Positions 43,280 through 54,234 are shown, counted from the stretch's first letter. The stretch: 64,000 bases of DNA from Galeruca laticollis (GCA_963921935.1 OY998177.1:22219926-22283925); one strand, 5' to 3'. The notes: generated by a model not told the origin, from the letters alone. A program made the numbers and translations.

Positions 43280-45013
43280 TTATGGGTGACACTGAGGGCA
43301 TATCATAAGAGAATGTTCCAAACAAATAAACTTGTGACATTCGACACAAGAATAGCGTGTAGGCCTATTTTTTCGTCGGTCGCATATAAAACAACGTCCT
43401 CTCTGACCTGCTGGTGTTTCTGGAACTGGATGTGCTCTGGTGGTTTCTGCTCCAAAAACTTCATTTATCCTCAGTTGAATAGCCCTGGGAATGGGCTGGG
43501 TAGCACGTCGGCGAACATGTTCTTCTACTAACTGAGACGATAAGGCTCGCAAAAACATCCTTCGTCTTATTTCAGTAGCGTTATTTATCGAAAAAATCAC
43601 AAAAGAGTTTATTCCAGTTACATTTAGTAAAGAGTAAAATAAAACCATGGGCCATCGTTTAGTGTTTCGCGCATAATCATAGGCCGCACATAGTTTGTCT
43701 ACACAATCAACACCACCCTTTGAAGCGTTATAGTCCATTATCATGTCTGGTTTATTTGTACTGGCATCTATTTTGTCATAAAAGTGCATACTTGACAACA
43801 GTAAGACGTTTTTATTTTTCTTTGGTATATAAGATACCAGTGTACAGTCATTCCTGAAGGCAAACATACTCGAAGCAATTGGGCGACCTGATGGACGTGG
43901 AAATTCGAGGGGCAATTGCTTTTTATTTTTCCTGACAGTGCCTAAAAGAGTCAGCTTGAAATCTGTATAAAGTGACGTCAACAAGTCCATACTAGTGAAC
44001 CAGTTGTCCACAGTCACGTTGCGACTTGTTCCTTTGATTGGCTGGCATAGTCTTTGTACCACTGCAGTTGGTGAATTGCTGCATTCATAGGGTCCGTCCG
44101 GTTGCTTGCCAATATAAACTTCCATATTCAAAGTGTAAAATGTCTTGGAATCCGCCATAGCAAAAATCTTAATCCCGTACTTGTTGGGTTTACTAGGGAT
44201 GTACTGTCTAAATGAACAGCGTCCCCGAAACCCTTCTAACTTTTCGTCAATGGTTACAAATTCGAATGGCGTATAAGCAGTTTTATAGTTGTTCACCACA
44301 GCGTCAAAAACTTCCCCAATTGGAGCTAACTTGTCAAATTGTGTCCTGTCGTTTCTAGTTTCTAAATCGTCAAATCGCAGGTTTACTAAAAGGAATAGAA
44401 ATCTTTTCTCAGACATTGTCAACCTGAATAATTCTACCCCAGTAGCATTTTTAGCCCACAGCTCTTCTGTATGTAGACGACTTGACTTCATTACTCCTGC
44501 TAAATACAATAGACCAATCAATGCTCGAATCTCCACGATATCCGTATCTCTAGCATCCCTTTCCCGCTGATAGTTTGGTCTAACCAACTGAATATGTTTA
44601 TTTGTATAATAAACAATGGAATTTAAAATGTCATCGGTAAAAAAATATTTCCAAATGTCAATCTCTCTTTTCAAACCCCTGGCGGTACCTTTCACTCCTG
44701 GGAGGTGCTTGATTAGATTTTGCGCTCTAGTTTTTACATTTTGTTTAGGGACATGCTTTGCCCAATGCGTAACGCCGTCTTTACCAACAAACATAGGCTG
44801 CCCTTCCCATGGCGTTTCCAAATTTTCTGGTTCTTCCACGTCCGATATCTCTTGTTCAGTGTCTGTGTGAAGGTCTTGCTCCTCAACATGGTCTTCTTCT
44901 CCAAATTCCTCCTGATCATCAAATTGTACATCAAACTCGTTATCGCTTTCTTCCAGGCAGTCAATAATCAACTGGTTCAGGCGTGCCTGTTCCTTTTCCC
45001 AAGAGTAGGCCAT
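43280..45013 (-). CDS. piggyBac transposase, apparently intact
   Basis: A 577-residue transposase that cuts and pastes its element into TTAA sites in the nucleus. After an acidic N-terminus (residues 20-70) comes the DDE core. D256 (in FVTIDEKLEGFRG), D336 (in NVTVDNWFTS) and D436 (in NASKGGVDCVDK) correspond to the catalytic aspartates of the family. The C-terminal Cys-rich zinc domain (from residue 541) has CFICDRRKNR, CVECHKFICLEHS and CPQC. Length is close to the usual ~590 residues. The frame has no stop or shift. The start is the first ATG after the end, with an ACT-rich 5' leader of about 340 bp. It is the only gene here that looks functional. Confidence 0.92.
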   Translation of the reverse strand: MAYSWEKEQARLNQLIIDCLEESDNEFDVQFDDQEEFGEEDHVEEQDLHTDTEQEISDVEEPENLETPWEGQPMFVGKDGVTHWAKHVPKQNVKTRAQNLIKHLPGVKGTARGLKREIDIWKYFFTDDILNSIVYYTNKHIQLVRPNYQRERDARDTDIVEIRALIGLLYLAGVMKSSRLHTEELWAKNATGVELFRLTMSEKRFLFLLVNLRFDDLETRNDRTQFDKLAPIGEVFDAVVNNYKTAYTPFEFVTIDEKLEGFRGRCSFRQYIPSKPNKYGIKIFAMADSKTFYTLNMEVYIGKQPDGPYECSNSPTAVVQRLCQPIKGTSRNVTVDNWFTSMDLLTSLYTDFKLTLLGTVRKNKKQLPLEFPRPSGRPIASSMFAFRNDCTLVSYIPKKNKNVLLLSSMHFYDKIDASTNKPDMIMDYNASKGGVDCVDKLCAAYDYARNTKRWPMVLFYSLLNVTGINSFVIFSINNATEIRRRMFLRALSSQLVEEHVRRRATQPIPRAIQLRINEVFGAETTRAHPVPETPAGQRGRCFICDRRKNRPTRYSCVECHKFICLEHSLMICPQCHP

Positions 45014-45329
45014 CCTAAAAAGACGTAAAAATTAGCTTATCCCTTCATTTATTTTATTAGACTTTTTTATTTTATAAATAAAATAAAAAACCACATAAAA
45101 ACATACTTTTCTTTTGTGAAAAAAATCCGAGAAGAAATTTATCACTAACAGTCGCATGCGGACTCACAGTCCGCAGACCTAAATATTTTTCAACCAGCTC
45201 CACTAATCAACGACTTGTGCACTACTGCTTAGCCAGTGCAGCGTTGAAGGAAGATTCTAAGCGGAGCAAGCTCCTCGAGTTACGAATTTTAGAATTAACC
45301 TAGGATAAGTTGAGCTGCGGAGCGAGAGT

Positions 45330-45350
45330 CCGCGCGCGAGTTCCGAAAGG
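45330..45350. repeat. right terminal inverted repeat of piggyBac
   Basis: GCGCGAGTTCCGAAAGG ends at 45350, directly before TTAA. Confidence 0.93.
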
Positions 45351-45410
45351 TTAACATCTGTAAGTATTTGTGTTCCTATCTTTGTCATTTTATTTATATT
45401 TTAATTATTG

Positions 45411-45475
45411 TAGTGTCTCCTGATGATGCTATTGAACAATAGCGAAATATTGAGCATGAGAATATAGAGTTTCAT
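45411..45475 (+). ncRNA. hammerhead ribozyme in the inverted Penelope repeat
   Basis: Inverted copy of the motif at 41101-41165. CTGATGA is at 45420-45426, stem II at 45428-45443, GAA at 45444-45446, and stem III pairs 45447-45451 with 45461-45465. Cleavage is expected after A45466, and GAG is at 45467-45469. The core is identical to the sense copy. It points away from the Penelope gene. Confidence 0.82.
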
Positions 45476-45578
45476 TTCTTATACTGACCGCATACCCGAC
45501 AATCATCACCTTTTACTTATATAAATAGTACGGTCGATAATTACCACAGAATAATCATTTGTTTTTGATTTTCTGATT

Positions 45579-45581
<3 letters not shown>

Positions 45582-45640
<59 letters not shown>
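45582..45640. repeat. (AT)n microsatellite at the right insertion seam
   Basis: About 59 bp of AT repeat. In the LINE frame it reads as alternating Ile-Tyr and replaces the short segment between SNIY and the RRK block found at 37850. Confidence 0.9.
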
Positions 45641-45643
<3 letters not shown>

Positions 45644-47290
45644 GAGTATCGGTGACATAATACAGCCCAGTCTCACACCGCACTTTGGAGTAAAAGACTT
45701 AGATAACGTGTTATTGACTTTCACTTTCACAGAGCTGTTGTGAAGATTTTTAAGCAAAATAATCATATGCTTTGATACTCCCATGTTTTCCAGGATAAGC
45801 CACAATTTCTTCGATGTTACACAGTCAAATGCCTTACTGTAGTCGACAAAGCACAAATGAGTTTTTACATTGATTTCGTATGCTTTTTCTATTATCTGTC
45901 TAATATTCAGAATTTGTTCCCTTTCCTGGCATGAATCCTCTCTGTTCGTCGGGAATCTGTGGAAGTAAGAAATGTTTTAGGCGGTTATTTATGATGTGAA
46001 GCAAAATATTACTGGCATTTGACATAAGCGCTATTGTTCTGTAGTTACTGCAGTTTGTAGGGGAGCCTTACTTGTGTAGCGGCATGTACACCGATTCACA
46101 TCATTCTTTTGGCTATACCCCAGTTTGCCAAATCTCAATAAACAGCCTGTGGATGCATCAACACCAAGCTCGCCCATATCTTTTATTGTTTCGGCGGGTA
46201 TGCCATCATCACCAGGTGATTTGTTGTCCTTTAGAAAGTTTATGACTTTTTCTACTTCGGCTTTTAAGATTGGGGGCTCTTTATCAACCTCATCAATTTT
46301 TGGTAAACCATAATCTTCGGCTTTATCAGTAGAAAAAAAGTTTTTCGCAGTATTGTCTCCATACTTCTGGTATGTTGCTGGCATCTGTAATTGTTTCTCC
46401 GTTGTTATTATGTATTATTTGTGTCTGTGGCTCAAATTCTCTAGATAGATATTTGACTGTATCGTACAATTCGTGGGATCTGTTTGTATTTGCATATTCT
46501 TCAAGTTCTTGGCATGCTCTTGCGATGTGCTGGTTTTTGTCGTTTTTCCAGGATTTTTGAATTTCTTCGTCAAGGGCCTTCTCATTCTGCGGAGTAATAG
46601 TTTTGGACAGAATTAGTCTTTTCCGGGAGTCTTTTAAATCGATTGTTCTTTTCGTCATCAAGTGTTTCTTCTTTATCGGTTTTGGATTCGTAGTTTTGTT
46701 CACACCGGGTACAATCCATGTTTTGATCGCTTCCCATGTTTGATTTAAGTCTCCTCCAGTCAACACAGGACCGGAATTTCGCAACGTTTCTCGAAAAACT
46801 CTCTCATCGGGTATCGGTAATCTTTCACTAGGCTTGGAGAGAGTCAATGTCTTTAGTTTTATAGTAAGGCTAGACTTTAGAAGATTATGGTCAGAACCGC
46901 ATATCGCACCTGGTCGAGCGACGATATTTGTGACTGATGTTCGCTAACGCGTTCGTATAAGAGTATCTGGTTTCAATATAGGCCTGAAGGTGATGTCCAT
47001 GTTGATAGACGTCGAGGATGATGTTTGAATATTGTGTTTGAGATAGTTATGTTATTATTTGTGCAAAACTGTCGCTCACCACGTTGATATCTTACACCCA
47101 GTTCATATTTCCCTACAATATTTCTTATGTGGTCATCATTTTTGGTATTACCTATTTCAGCATTATTATCGCCCGTTACAATTAGGAGGTCCTTTTGCGG
47201 TATGTTAAAAATAGCTCTTTCTAGTTTTTCATACTCAGCTTCCACTTCGTCATCTGAGTGATCCGTTGTTGGTAGATAATATGTTTATTC
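45641..47290 (-). pseudogene. RTE-like LINE ORF2, endonuclease to reverse transcriptase
   Basis: Upstream part of the LINE interrupted at 45640. The endonuclease segment (47290-46973) reads YLPTTDHSDDEVEAEYEKLE, IVTGDNNAEIGN and TIFKHHPRRLSTWTSPSG; the catalytic D-F-N has become D-N-N. A linker (46847-46326) and the finger region (DNKSPGDDGIPAETI) follow. Then MCFVDYSKAFDCV and GVRLGCIMSPILSNIY run into the AT tract. Frameshifts lie near 46860, 46330 and 45900. The frame fits the C-terminal piece at 37862-36900 without losing a motif. Confidence 0.85.
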
Positions 47291-47835
47291 CCAAATTTCA
47301 AATATCACAATAAATTTGTTCATAATGATAATAATAGAATATTGATTAGGATTGTAAACATTGAGGAGACCCGTTAGAACCCGTAGGTTGCGCATGGCCT
47401 ATTACTTCTTGTTTAATAAACCAATACACAGTTACATCATCATCATCATGAAACAATATTACAAGCATACTGTGCATAGGCAATTGGAATTGAGAAGATT
47501 CATTTTCATTTTTTTTACTTTGTGAAACAATCAGTGGAGTATAAATACCACGATTTGCTTTCGATGAATTGTATAACAATATCTATCTCCAAATTCAGAA
47601 GATACTCTTTGAATATATTTTCATCATTGAAACTGAATTTACGTGCAGTATATAATTCTTGTACGTTTCGTCTAGAAAATTGAAAAATCTGCTTGCTAAG
47701 TAAGTAAAACTGCGTTGATCTACCCTTTTTTCGATGTAGCAACCTGTAGAAATTTGTTTTATTTCTTGTGAGTTAATAATAACACACAAGTATATTATTT
47801 TGTCAGTGTGTTTTATTGTTTCCTTGAATCTTCAT
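47290..47835. other. no recognised gene; short unidentified frames
   Basis: Overlapping minus-strand frames (47579-47346 and 47742-47515) read FSRRNVQELYTARKFSFNDE and similar. I do not recognise them. They may be the 3' UTR of the truncated LINE at 47835 or an older fragment. Confidence 0.35.
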
Positions 47836-48600
47836 CATCCAAAGTTAGCTTTCGAACTTAGGGTAGGTTTACATTGTAACTCGAAAAAGGTACGTAAAAT
47901 GTTTTTTTCAAAATTAATTGTGAGTAATTTGTGATTGAGCCAGTTTACGATACCTTTCAAATCAGTTTCCATTTTCCTTTTTAGCTCATCCCAATTTTCA
48001 GCACTATACAGAATGGCAGTGTCATCTGCGAAACTGATAATCTGTCCCGTACTTTTGTAAAAAGTAAGTAGATTATTAATATATAGGGAGAATGATAGTA
48101 GTACAAGTACTGCCCCCTGTGGCACCCCAAATTTGATATTTTTTCCTTCCCTAAGCACTTTGCCTATTTTCACACGTTGTTTACGACAATTTAGATAGTT
48201 TGCCATAAGACCCAATGCTACACCTGATATACGTGCATCCTGCAAGACATCCAACAACTGCGCATCACTGACAGTGTCAAACGCCTTTGCAAGATCCAGA
48301 AACACACAAGCTGTTGGTTAACTCTCATCCAATAATTTGTGAATACCTCCCACTAGTTTCGAAATTGCATCATTAGTAGACAAATTTTCTCTAAAACCAA
48401 ATTGTAAGAGCGAAATTATACTATTTTAAATAACGAAGTTGCTTAATCTACTTTTTAATGTCTTTTCAAACACTTTAGCAATTGATGTAATCAAAAAAAT
48501 TTGGCGGTAGTTGGATGTTTTACATGTATCCCCTTTTTTTAACACTGGAGTTACTATCGATATTTTGAACTCTGCAGGATATGTACCAGTTCTATATATT
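47835..48600 (-). pseudogene. jockey-like LINE reverse transcriptase, 5'-truncated
   Basis: Reads GTYPAEFKISIVTPVLKKGD (about 48590), QFGFRENLSTNDAI, then an open 157-codon frame (48305-47835) with MFLDLAKAFDTVSD, FGVPQGAVLVLL, ISFADDTAILY and VNWLNHKLLTINFEK. The active site FADD is intact. Two stops lie upstream. It starts abruptly at 48600, next to the 5' part of an RTE-like LINE, and seems to have inserted into it. Confidence 0.82.
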
Positions 48601-49250
48601 TGATTTATTACACTGAAGTTTTCTCTGCAAAGCTATCTTTCCAGAATGTGTAATTTTCCGGTTTGGAGGAGGCCTCGGACGTTCCATGTTCCTAGATGAA
48701 TCTGATTTCAGATATGACAGTGACTTCCTCCAGTCGCAATTGCTGCCTGGTTGCTCACAACCGCAGGCCCGGTCGCACATTTCACACACGGAATCGATTG
48801 AGCGCCGGTTGCTAGCCGGATCGCAAAGGGTGTTTTTAGCTGATTGATGAATTTCTGACATGGTGTGCTCGAGGGAATATAATCAGGTGGTTTCCCATTG
48901 CCTGCCTGATTCTCATGCCGTTGACTTATTGTTAGACTGAGTTCGTCCGCCTTAAGGACAAAAAGGTGCCCCTTATGCCATTTACGCCGGGTCCGCCGTA
49001 CCGAAGAATGTCTTCTCCGCGTTCCCGCCGGTGTGGTCTTCATCCGCATCCCTGGACAGGGGTAAAGCGATATACTCCGCAATATTGGGTCCTCAACAGA
49101 ACTTAGCCACCGACTCATAAGCCGGGCCCACGCCCGCGACGTGGACGCGCCTGCTGAGAGTTACCTAAGTGGATTCAGAGAAGGTGTCCCTAGTTTCCCT
49201 TAGGCCGGGTTAATGCTCGTGTTTGGGTCCACGAGCAAGGTCCACTAAAT
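48600..49250 (-). pseudogene. 5' region and ORF2 start of an RTE-like LINE
   Basis: GC-richer than its surroundings. Near 48690-48650 the minus strand reads TWNVRGLLQTGKLHILE, the start of the apurinic-type endonuclease. Upstream is a long leader with a Cys-containing frame (49118-48708). Given its orientation and position it is probably the 5' end of the LINE at 47290-45641, separated by the insertion at 47290-48600. About 70-90 residues of endonuclease between the two parts are missing. Confidence 0.6.
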
Positions 49251-49299
49251 CTAGACTGATGAAAAACTGGAAAGAGCCCCTTAATAGTATGGTAGGGGA

Positions 49300-49838
49300 C
49301 ATCACAGAGTCTCTAGTATGAGTGCCGGGACATGAAAGGATTGCAGGCAATGAATTGGCGAATCAGTTAGCTAAACAAGTCTCTAAAGGATACTTCATAG
49401 GTCCAGAACTGTTCTGTGGAGTCACAAATGATTTCATAAGAGGGACATCTGGAACTGGCTAGACAAGTAACACCAAATCAAATGGAGGCTGACAGAAGGT
49501 CACCTTCATACAAAATTCTTTCTTAAAAGGTAAACAAATAAATCAGGTTATTGAAACTGAGTAAGGAGCATTAGCAGACAGTTATAAATTTGGTTTCTGG
49601 ACACTGTACCCTACGGAAACATCTATATGAAATGGGAAAAGTTAGTGAACCAATCTATAGAAAATGTGAACTAAGGCATGAAACACCTACTCATATTATC
49701 TGCTTATGTAAAAACCTACAAGGACTCAGGCGAAAGCATTTTGTAGTGGAAACAATACAACCATCAGAACTACTCAAAATCCCCCCAACCAAACTAGTGG
49801 CTTTCATAGAGGAGACGAGGCTTCTGGGGTGGCAGTAG
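49300..49838 (+). pseudogene. LINE RNase H and C-terminal fragment
   Basis: Reads VPGHERIAGNELANQLAKQ (49320-49380), the last part of a LINE RNase H domain. After stops it continues with VSGHCTLRKHLYEMGKVSE, CELRHETPTHIICLC and LRRKHFVVETIQPSEL, the zinc-binding C-terminus. It ends with a stop after LLGWQ. LINEs of the I and R1/LOA groups carry such domains. Reverse transcriptase is not present. Confidence 0.75.
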
Positions 49839-50044
49839 ATAATATTGAGAGTTGTGCAATGACTTAGGTCAAGTGCTTGGACTGTTGACCACAACTCAAA
49901 TGAACGAATTAATGAATAGCTATGAAAAATCAAAAAATTTGACAGGACAGCTTAATACTGACAATATTGTTCATAATATATTTATAATAGATTAGTTTGC
50001 GTATGTTAGATAGTTGACATGAACCGTATTTCGAGAAATCAGAG

Positions 50045-50890
50045 CCAAGATGAAAGTGTGCAATTACTTTAGCTAATGAAGGAATACGTTATGGTGAAAT
50101 AGGCTCGAGGTTAAGAGCATTTCATGCTACAATATCACGAGTCTTCCAAAGTTTTCATGGAACAAACGACCATGCGAGACAGCCTGGACAAGGAAGTGTC
50201 ACAATACTACGCCAAGATCAGTTTATCAGGCTTTTTGTTATAAGAGAACATTTTGACACAACGAGAAATTTACAAATACATGTGGCAGTTATTCATAATA
50301 TTCAAATTAGTAGGAATACTATACAAAGGCGTCTCGCTGAACAAGATTTGCATGTAACGATACCAGTAAGAGCTCCAACTTTAAGCGTACAGCATCGTAG
50401 AAGTAAATTGCAATTTGTCAGAGGGCACCTTGACTGGAATGTAGATGACTAGGAGCACGTATTGTTCACAGATGAATCGAAGTTTTGTTTATATGAATCA
50501 GTTAATCGTGTAAGAGTTATTTGACGGCCAAGAGTGCAACATACATCATATATCTTTATGAAATGTTTTGGGCAGATATATCTCATACAGCGCGAACGGA
50601 CCTTGTTGCTTAACGAAGAGGAACCGTAAAAAAAGTGATTGGTTTATTAGAGACATTTTCTCTGGCCTTATTGTTCCTTTTGCTCCTTACATGAAATAAT
50701 TTTCTTTTAATGCGTGATAATGTACGACCACATGTTGCACGTGGGGTCCGCGATTATTTGGCCGAAGTTGGTACACAAACCATGGATTGTCCACGATGCA
50801 CTCCTGATATAAATCCCATAGAGAATTTGTGGAATATTATTGATCGTGAGCTCAGGAGCCGGCAACCCCCACCCGTGTGTCTTGACGACA
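50045..50890 (+). pseudogene. Tc1-like transposase, N-terminal and catalytic part
   Basis: A Tc1-type (DD34E) transposase in shifting frames. A helix-turn-helix region (LANEGIRYGEIGSRLRAFHA...) leads, then LHVTIPVRAPTLSVQHRR and LQFVRGHLDWNVDD. FTDESKFCLYES carries the first aspartate, MRDNVRPHVARGVRDYLAE the second, and DINPIENLWNIIDRELRS the glutamate. All three catalytic residues survive, but frameshifts and stops are present (for example TAG for tryptophan near 50450). The gene is cut at PPPVCLDDI by the LINE at 50891. Confidence 0.85.
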
Positions 50891-50916
50891 TTTATTTATT
50901 TATTTATTTATTTATT
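50891..50916. repeat. (TTTA)n tail at the LINE 3' end
   Basis: Six TTTA units at the junction with the Tc1-like transposase. LINE 3' tails commonly consist of such short repeats. Confidence 0.85.
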
Positions 50917-51294
50917 AGCAGTAGATACAAATTTACAGTCTAATAGGGTGATACTTAGGAATACAATCTACAATAAATGCTAGAATCTCTAGTTACAATA
51001 ATACTCTCTTTGGTTAATGATTAGTAAGGTAATTTTTACTTCACTCTTATAAACTTAATCTTAATAAGCTATCATCACAGTCCTGCTATGGTTTTAAGTG
51101 CACAATGGTATTTATAATACTGTGTGTGCACTCATTCATCTATTTTACAGTTACTTTTGAGGTTTTGTATGTTAGTTAACAAGTAATTGCATTGTATCAC
51201 ATTTTGCCAGCTTATAAAATTATTATCAATATATTATTAAAATTAATTCTATTATTGCATTATTTTGTAACTTGATTTCCTTTCTTGTATGCGA

Positions 51295-54234
51295 TTATAT
51301 TACATAGTTTATTTTATATTTGCTTTCGACAATCCATTCTGTTAAGGTATTTTTAATTTTGTAATAATCCTTTAGCTTAAAGCGGTCAGGTAAGTCATTG
51401 TAAATTTTCGGACCCACACAGTAAATGTGCTTTTGACATGATTTGTGTTTAGGGTTTTGTAGCTCAACCATACCTCTCGTGACATTTCTTGTATTTTGGC
51501 AATGTTTTAAGTTTACTTTGTAGTCGTTATTTTTTATCATGAATCTTATGACTGATTTCAGATGGAGTTGTTCTATGTTTAGTATCTTACTTTCATTGTA
51601 TACCCTATCACTAGGATATCTTCTTTATTTGAAAAGCATAATTTTTATGATCCATTTTTGGGTTACCTGTAATTTTGTTGAGATTATTGAGCCAGCAGCT
51701 CCCCACACCACCAAGCCATAGTTCAATAGTGACTCTGCCACAGCAAGATAAATTGTTTTTAGAGTTTTGAAAGGTACCATATTCCTTAGTTCATAAAATT
51801 TATAAATTAGTTTTCTGAGTTTAGTTGTTACATACTCCACATGCTCTTTCCAAGTGAGCTTTTCATCTAAAATAACTCCTAGATATTTTAGACTGGTTTT
51901 TCTTTTTATGGTCATACCACATTTACATTGATGATTCCGTTTGCATTTTGATTCATGGATTTTGATCGATTCAAGGTTTGGTAAATTTCTTGCGGCTAGT
52001 GCAAATGCCACAAAATTTGTTTTTTCCACATTAAGCGAGAGTAAGCTATCATCTAACCAGTTTTTTTAATTTCTGAAGAGTGTTTTCTGCTTTTGCTTTG
52101 GTAGCTTCCCAGGTATCTTCACTTATTAGGACACTAGTATCGTCGGCGAAGCAATAGATTTTGATATTTTCATCGTCAAATAGGTCCATTATGCCATTGA
52201 TGTAGATATTGAACAGCAAGGTTGAGAGAACTGTACCCTGTGGAACACCAAAGTTTACTTGTAATGCATCACTCTCATGTCCGGATACCAATGTGGTTTG
52301 GTTACGGTTAGTGAGGTATGACCTGATAAGGTTATTTGGGATTCCTCTGATTCCAGCATTTTCTAAACGTTTTAATAAAGTTTGGTGTTCCACAGTGTCA
52401 AAGGCTTTCCTGAGATCCAGGAAGATGCCCATTACTTTTTTCCCCTGTCTAAGTTTTTTAGAATCCCTTCAGTTACCTTTACAAGTGCTTTATCAGTGTT
52501 TGAGTTTCTCCTAAAAGCAAACTGGTTTGCATTAAGTAGGTGGTGTTTTTCCAAAAAAGTGATTAATTTGCTTTTGAGGCATTTTTCGATAATTTTACTT
52601 ATGGTACTTGTTAGTGCTATTGGTCTAAAATTGTTCATTGATTTTTTATCACCTTGTTTGTATAAAGGTATGATTGTAGTGATTTTTAATATGTTGGGAA
52701 AGATACCTGAGCTAAAAACCAGATTTGTTATATGCTTTAGTGGTATACTGAGATTATCTTTGTATTTTTTAATTATATTTGATGAAATGGCGTCCTCCCC
52801 TCCCTTAATGTCATTCTTTAGGTTGTTTATTTCTCTAATTATGTCTTCACTTGACACAGGACTCAAAAAGAACGATGTAGCACTTCTTTTTTCCTTCATA
52901 GCCCTATTTTGTGTGCATCTAGTAATCTTGTTTGCCAAATGTTTTCCAATGTTACAAAAGTATGAGTTGAACTCATTTGCCATCAGATTTTTGTCTGTTA
53001 TTTCAGTATTTTTTTGGTTAGTAATGCATTTTATTTCTGACTCACAGACCTGGTCATTGGTGGCCTCTCTGATCACTTTCCATAGTTTTTTTGGGTCATT
53101 TATGTTTTTTTGGGTCTTAGATTTGTAATAAGCATACTTTGCGTTTTTTATTAGTTTACTTAGCATTTTTCTATATTCTTGATACCTATTCAAGATAGTG
53201 GGGTTGCGAGGGTTTAGGGTACAATTCTTTTTAAGGCTGTTTCTATATCTTATTGATGTCAAGAGCCCACCAGTGATCCAAGGTTTCAATTTCATTTTTT
53301 TGTTTGTTATTGATTTTGTAATTGTTGCTTCTTTTATTATATTTTTTAATTTATTCGTAAACATGGTTGTGCATATTTCTACATTATTTTCTAGGAGAAC
53401 ATCGTCCCATCCCTCAGCATCCAGTTTCCTTGTTAGATTTTGATAATTTAATGTTTTGAAAGTGTTAATTTCATTTTTATTTACAGAACATGTTTTTAAC
53501 TGGAGGCTGAGCAAAATGGGGTGGTGATCTGTAAGATCACTTTCCAAGATTAAAGCCCTAGTATTGTTAAAAATGTTACTTTTACATTTGATAAAAAAGT
53601 GGTCCAAGCAGGTACCTCCACTTTCACTTTCTCTTGTTGGTTTGTTTATTGCGCTCATAAAGCCATATCCCTGTAATACTGTCAGGTAATTGTTCGTTGT
53701 GTCAGAATCTTTGGATAGCAGATCAATATTAATGTCACCGGCAAACACATACACTTTGCATTGATCCGTAGCTTCTCGTTGTAGTACTCTTTCCAAGTTT
53801 TCGATGAGTTCTTCTTTTGACATGGCAAAACACCTGTATGTGGCTAGTATATCTACAGTTTTCTGGTTTTTTAGTAAAGTAACCTTGATAATTTTCAGGT
53901 TATTTTCTTGGATTATCCGATCCTCCACGTGAAATTCATTTTTGACAAGGATTATGCATCCATCACATCTATTTAGATTGCTTTCATTAAAAAACAAATT
54001 ATATCCCGGTATATTGAAATCACTTTTGCACTGCACATTGTGGGTTTCAGACATCACTATCACATCAAATGATTTACCCAGTGATTCAAGATACATTACA
54101 AATTGATCGAAATTTTGGTATATACTACGTATGTTGACGTGGATAATGTTGATGTCCCTATTACTATTGTCGAAATAGTTTATTTGGTCTATGTTTTCAC
54201 ATACATGTGTTTCTATGGTCATATAATCGTCCAA
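51295..54234 (-). pseudogene. LINE ORF2: endonuclease and reverse transcriptase, nearly intact
   Basis: ORF2 starts at 54234 and is open for 600 codons. The apurinic-type endonuclease (residues ~25-260) has HVNIRSIYQNFDQF, VMSETHN, FAGDINID, DHFFIKCKS and SDLTDHHPILLSL. A linker and the finger region follow (FRPIALTSTISKIIEKCL). A one-base loss in an A run at about 52432 shifts to MGIFLDLRKAFDTVEHQ, VPQGTVLSTLLFN and CFADDTSVLIS (52432-52049). A one-base gain in an A run at about 52060 shifts to the thumb region (52029-51625). A single TAA near 51624 separates the last 100 codons, ending at 51295. All active-site residues are intact. The order matches jockey- and CR1-like LINEs. Confidence 0.88.

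Larger units (their letters stand above)
43040..45350 (-). mobile_element. complete piggyBac-type transposon
   Basis: A 2311-bp DNA transposon with ends CCTTTCGGAACTCGCGC, perfectly inverted over 17 bp. It is flanked by TTAA at 43036-43039 and 45351-45354, the diagnostic target duplication. Subterminal palindromes of the type GCGGACT...AGTCCGC occur near both ends (about 43085-43101 and 45159-45175). One intact gene fills the interior. It lies inside the inverted terminal repeat of the Penelope-like element and so is younger than it. Confidence 0.95.
41053..45521 (-). mobile_element. Penelope-like element with inverted terminal repeats, split by piggyBac
   Basis: A retroelement whose coding sequence (41404-42893, minus) is followed by a terminal repeat at 41053-41304 and preceded by an inverted copy of it. 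The inverted copy is in two pieces, 42954-43039 and 45355-45521, because a piggyBac inserted at TTAA. Without piggyBac the inverted arm is about 254 bp, matching the left arm (about 252 bp). Inverted upstream repeats and 5' truncation are usual for Penelope-like copies. Both arms contain a complete hammerhead core. (AT)n tracts lie on both sides. Confidence 0.88.

Noticed and set aside
44289..45028. Several plus-strand frames of 84-102 codons
   Set aside because: All are antisense to the intact piggyBac transposase.
52382..53128. 248-codon plus-strand frame rich in Phe and Ser with apparent membrane segments
   Set aside because: It is antisense to LINE ORF2; the hydrophobicity follows from the lysine-rich protein on the other strand.
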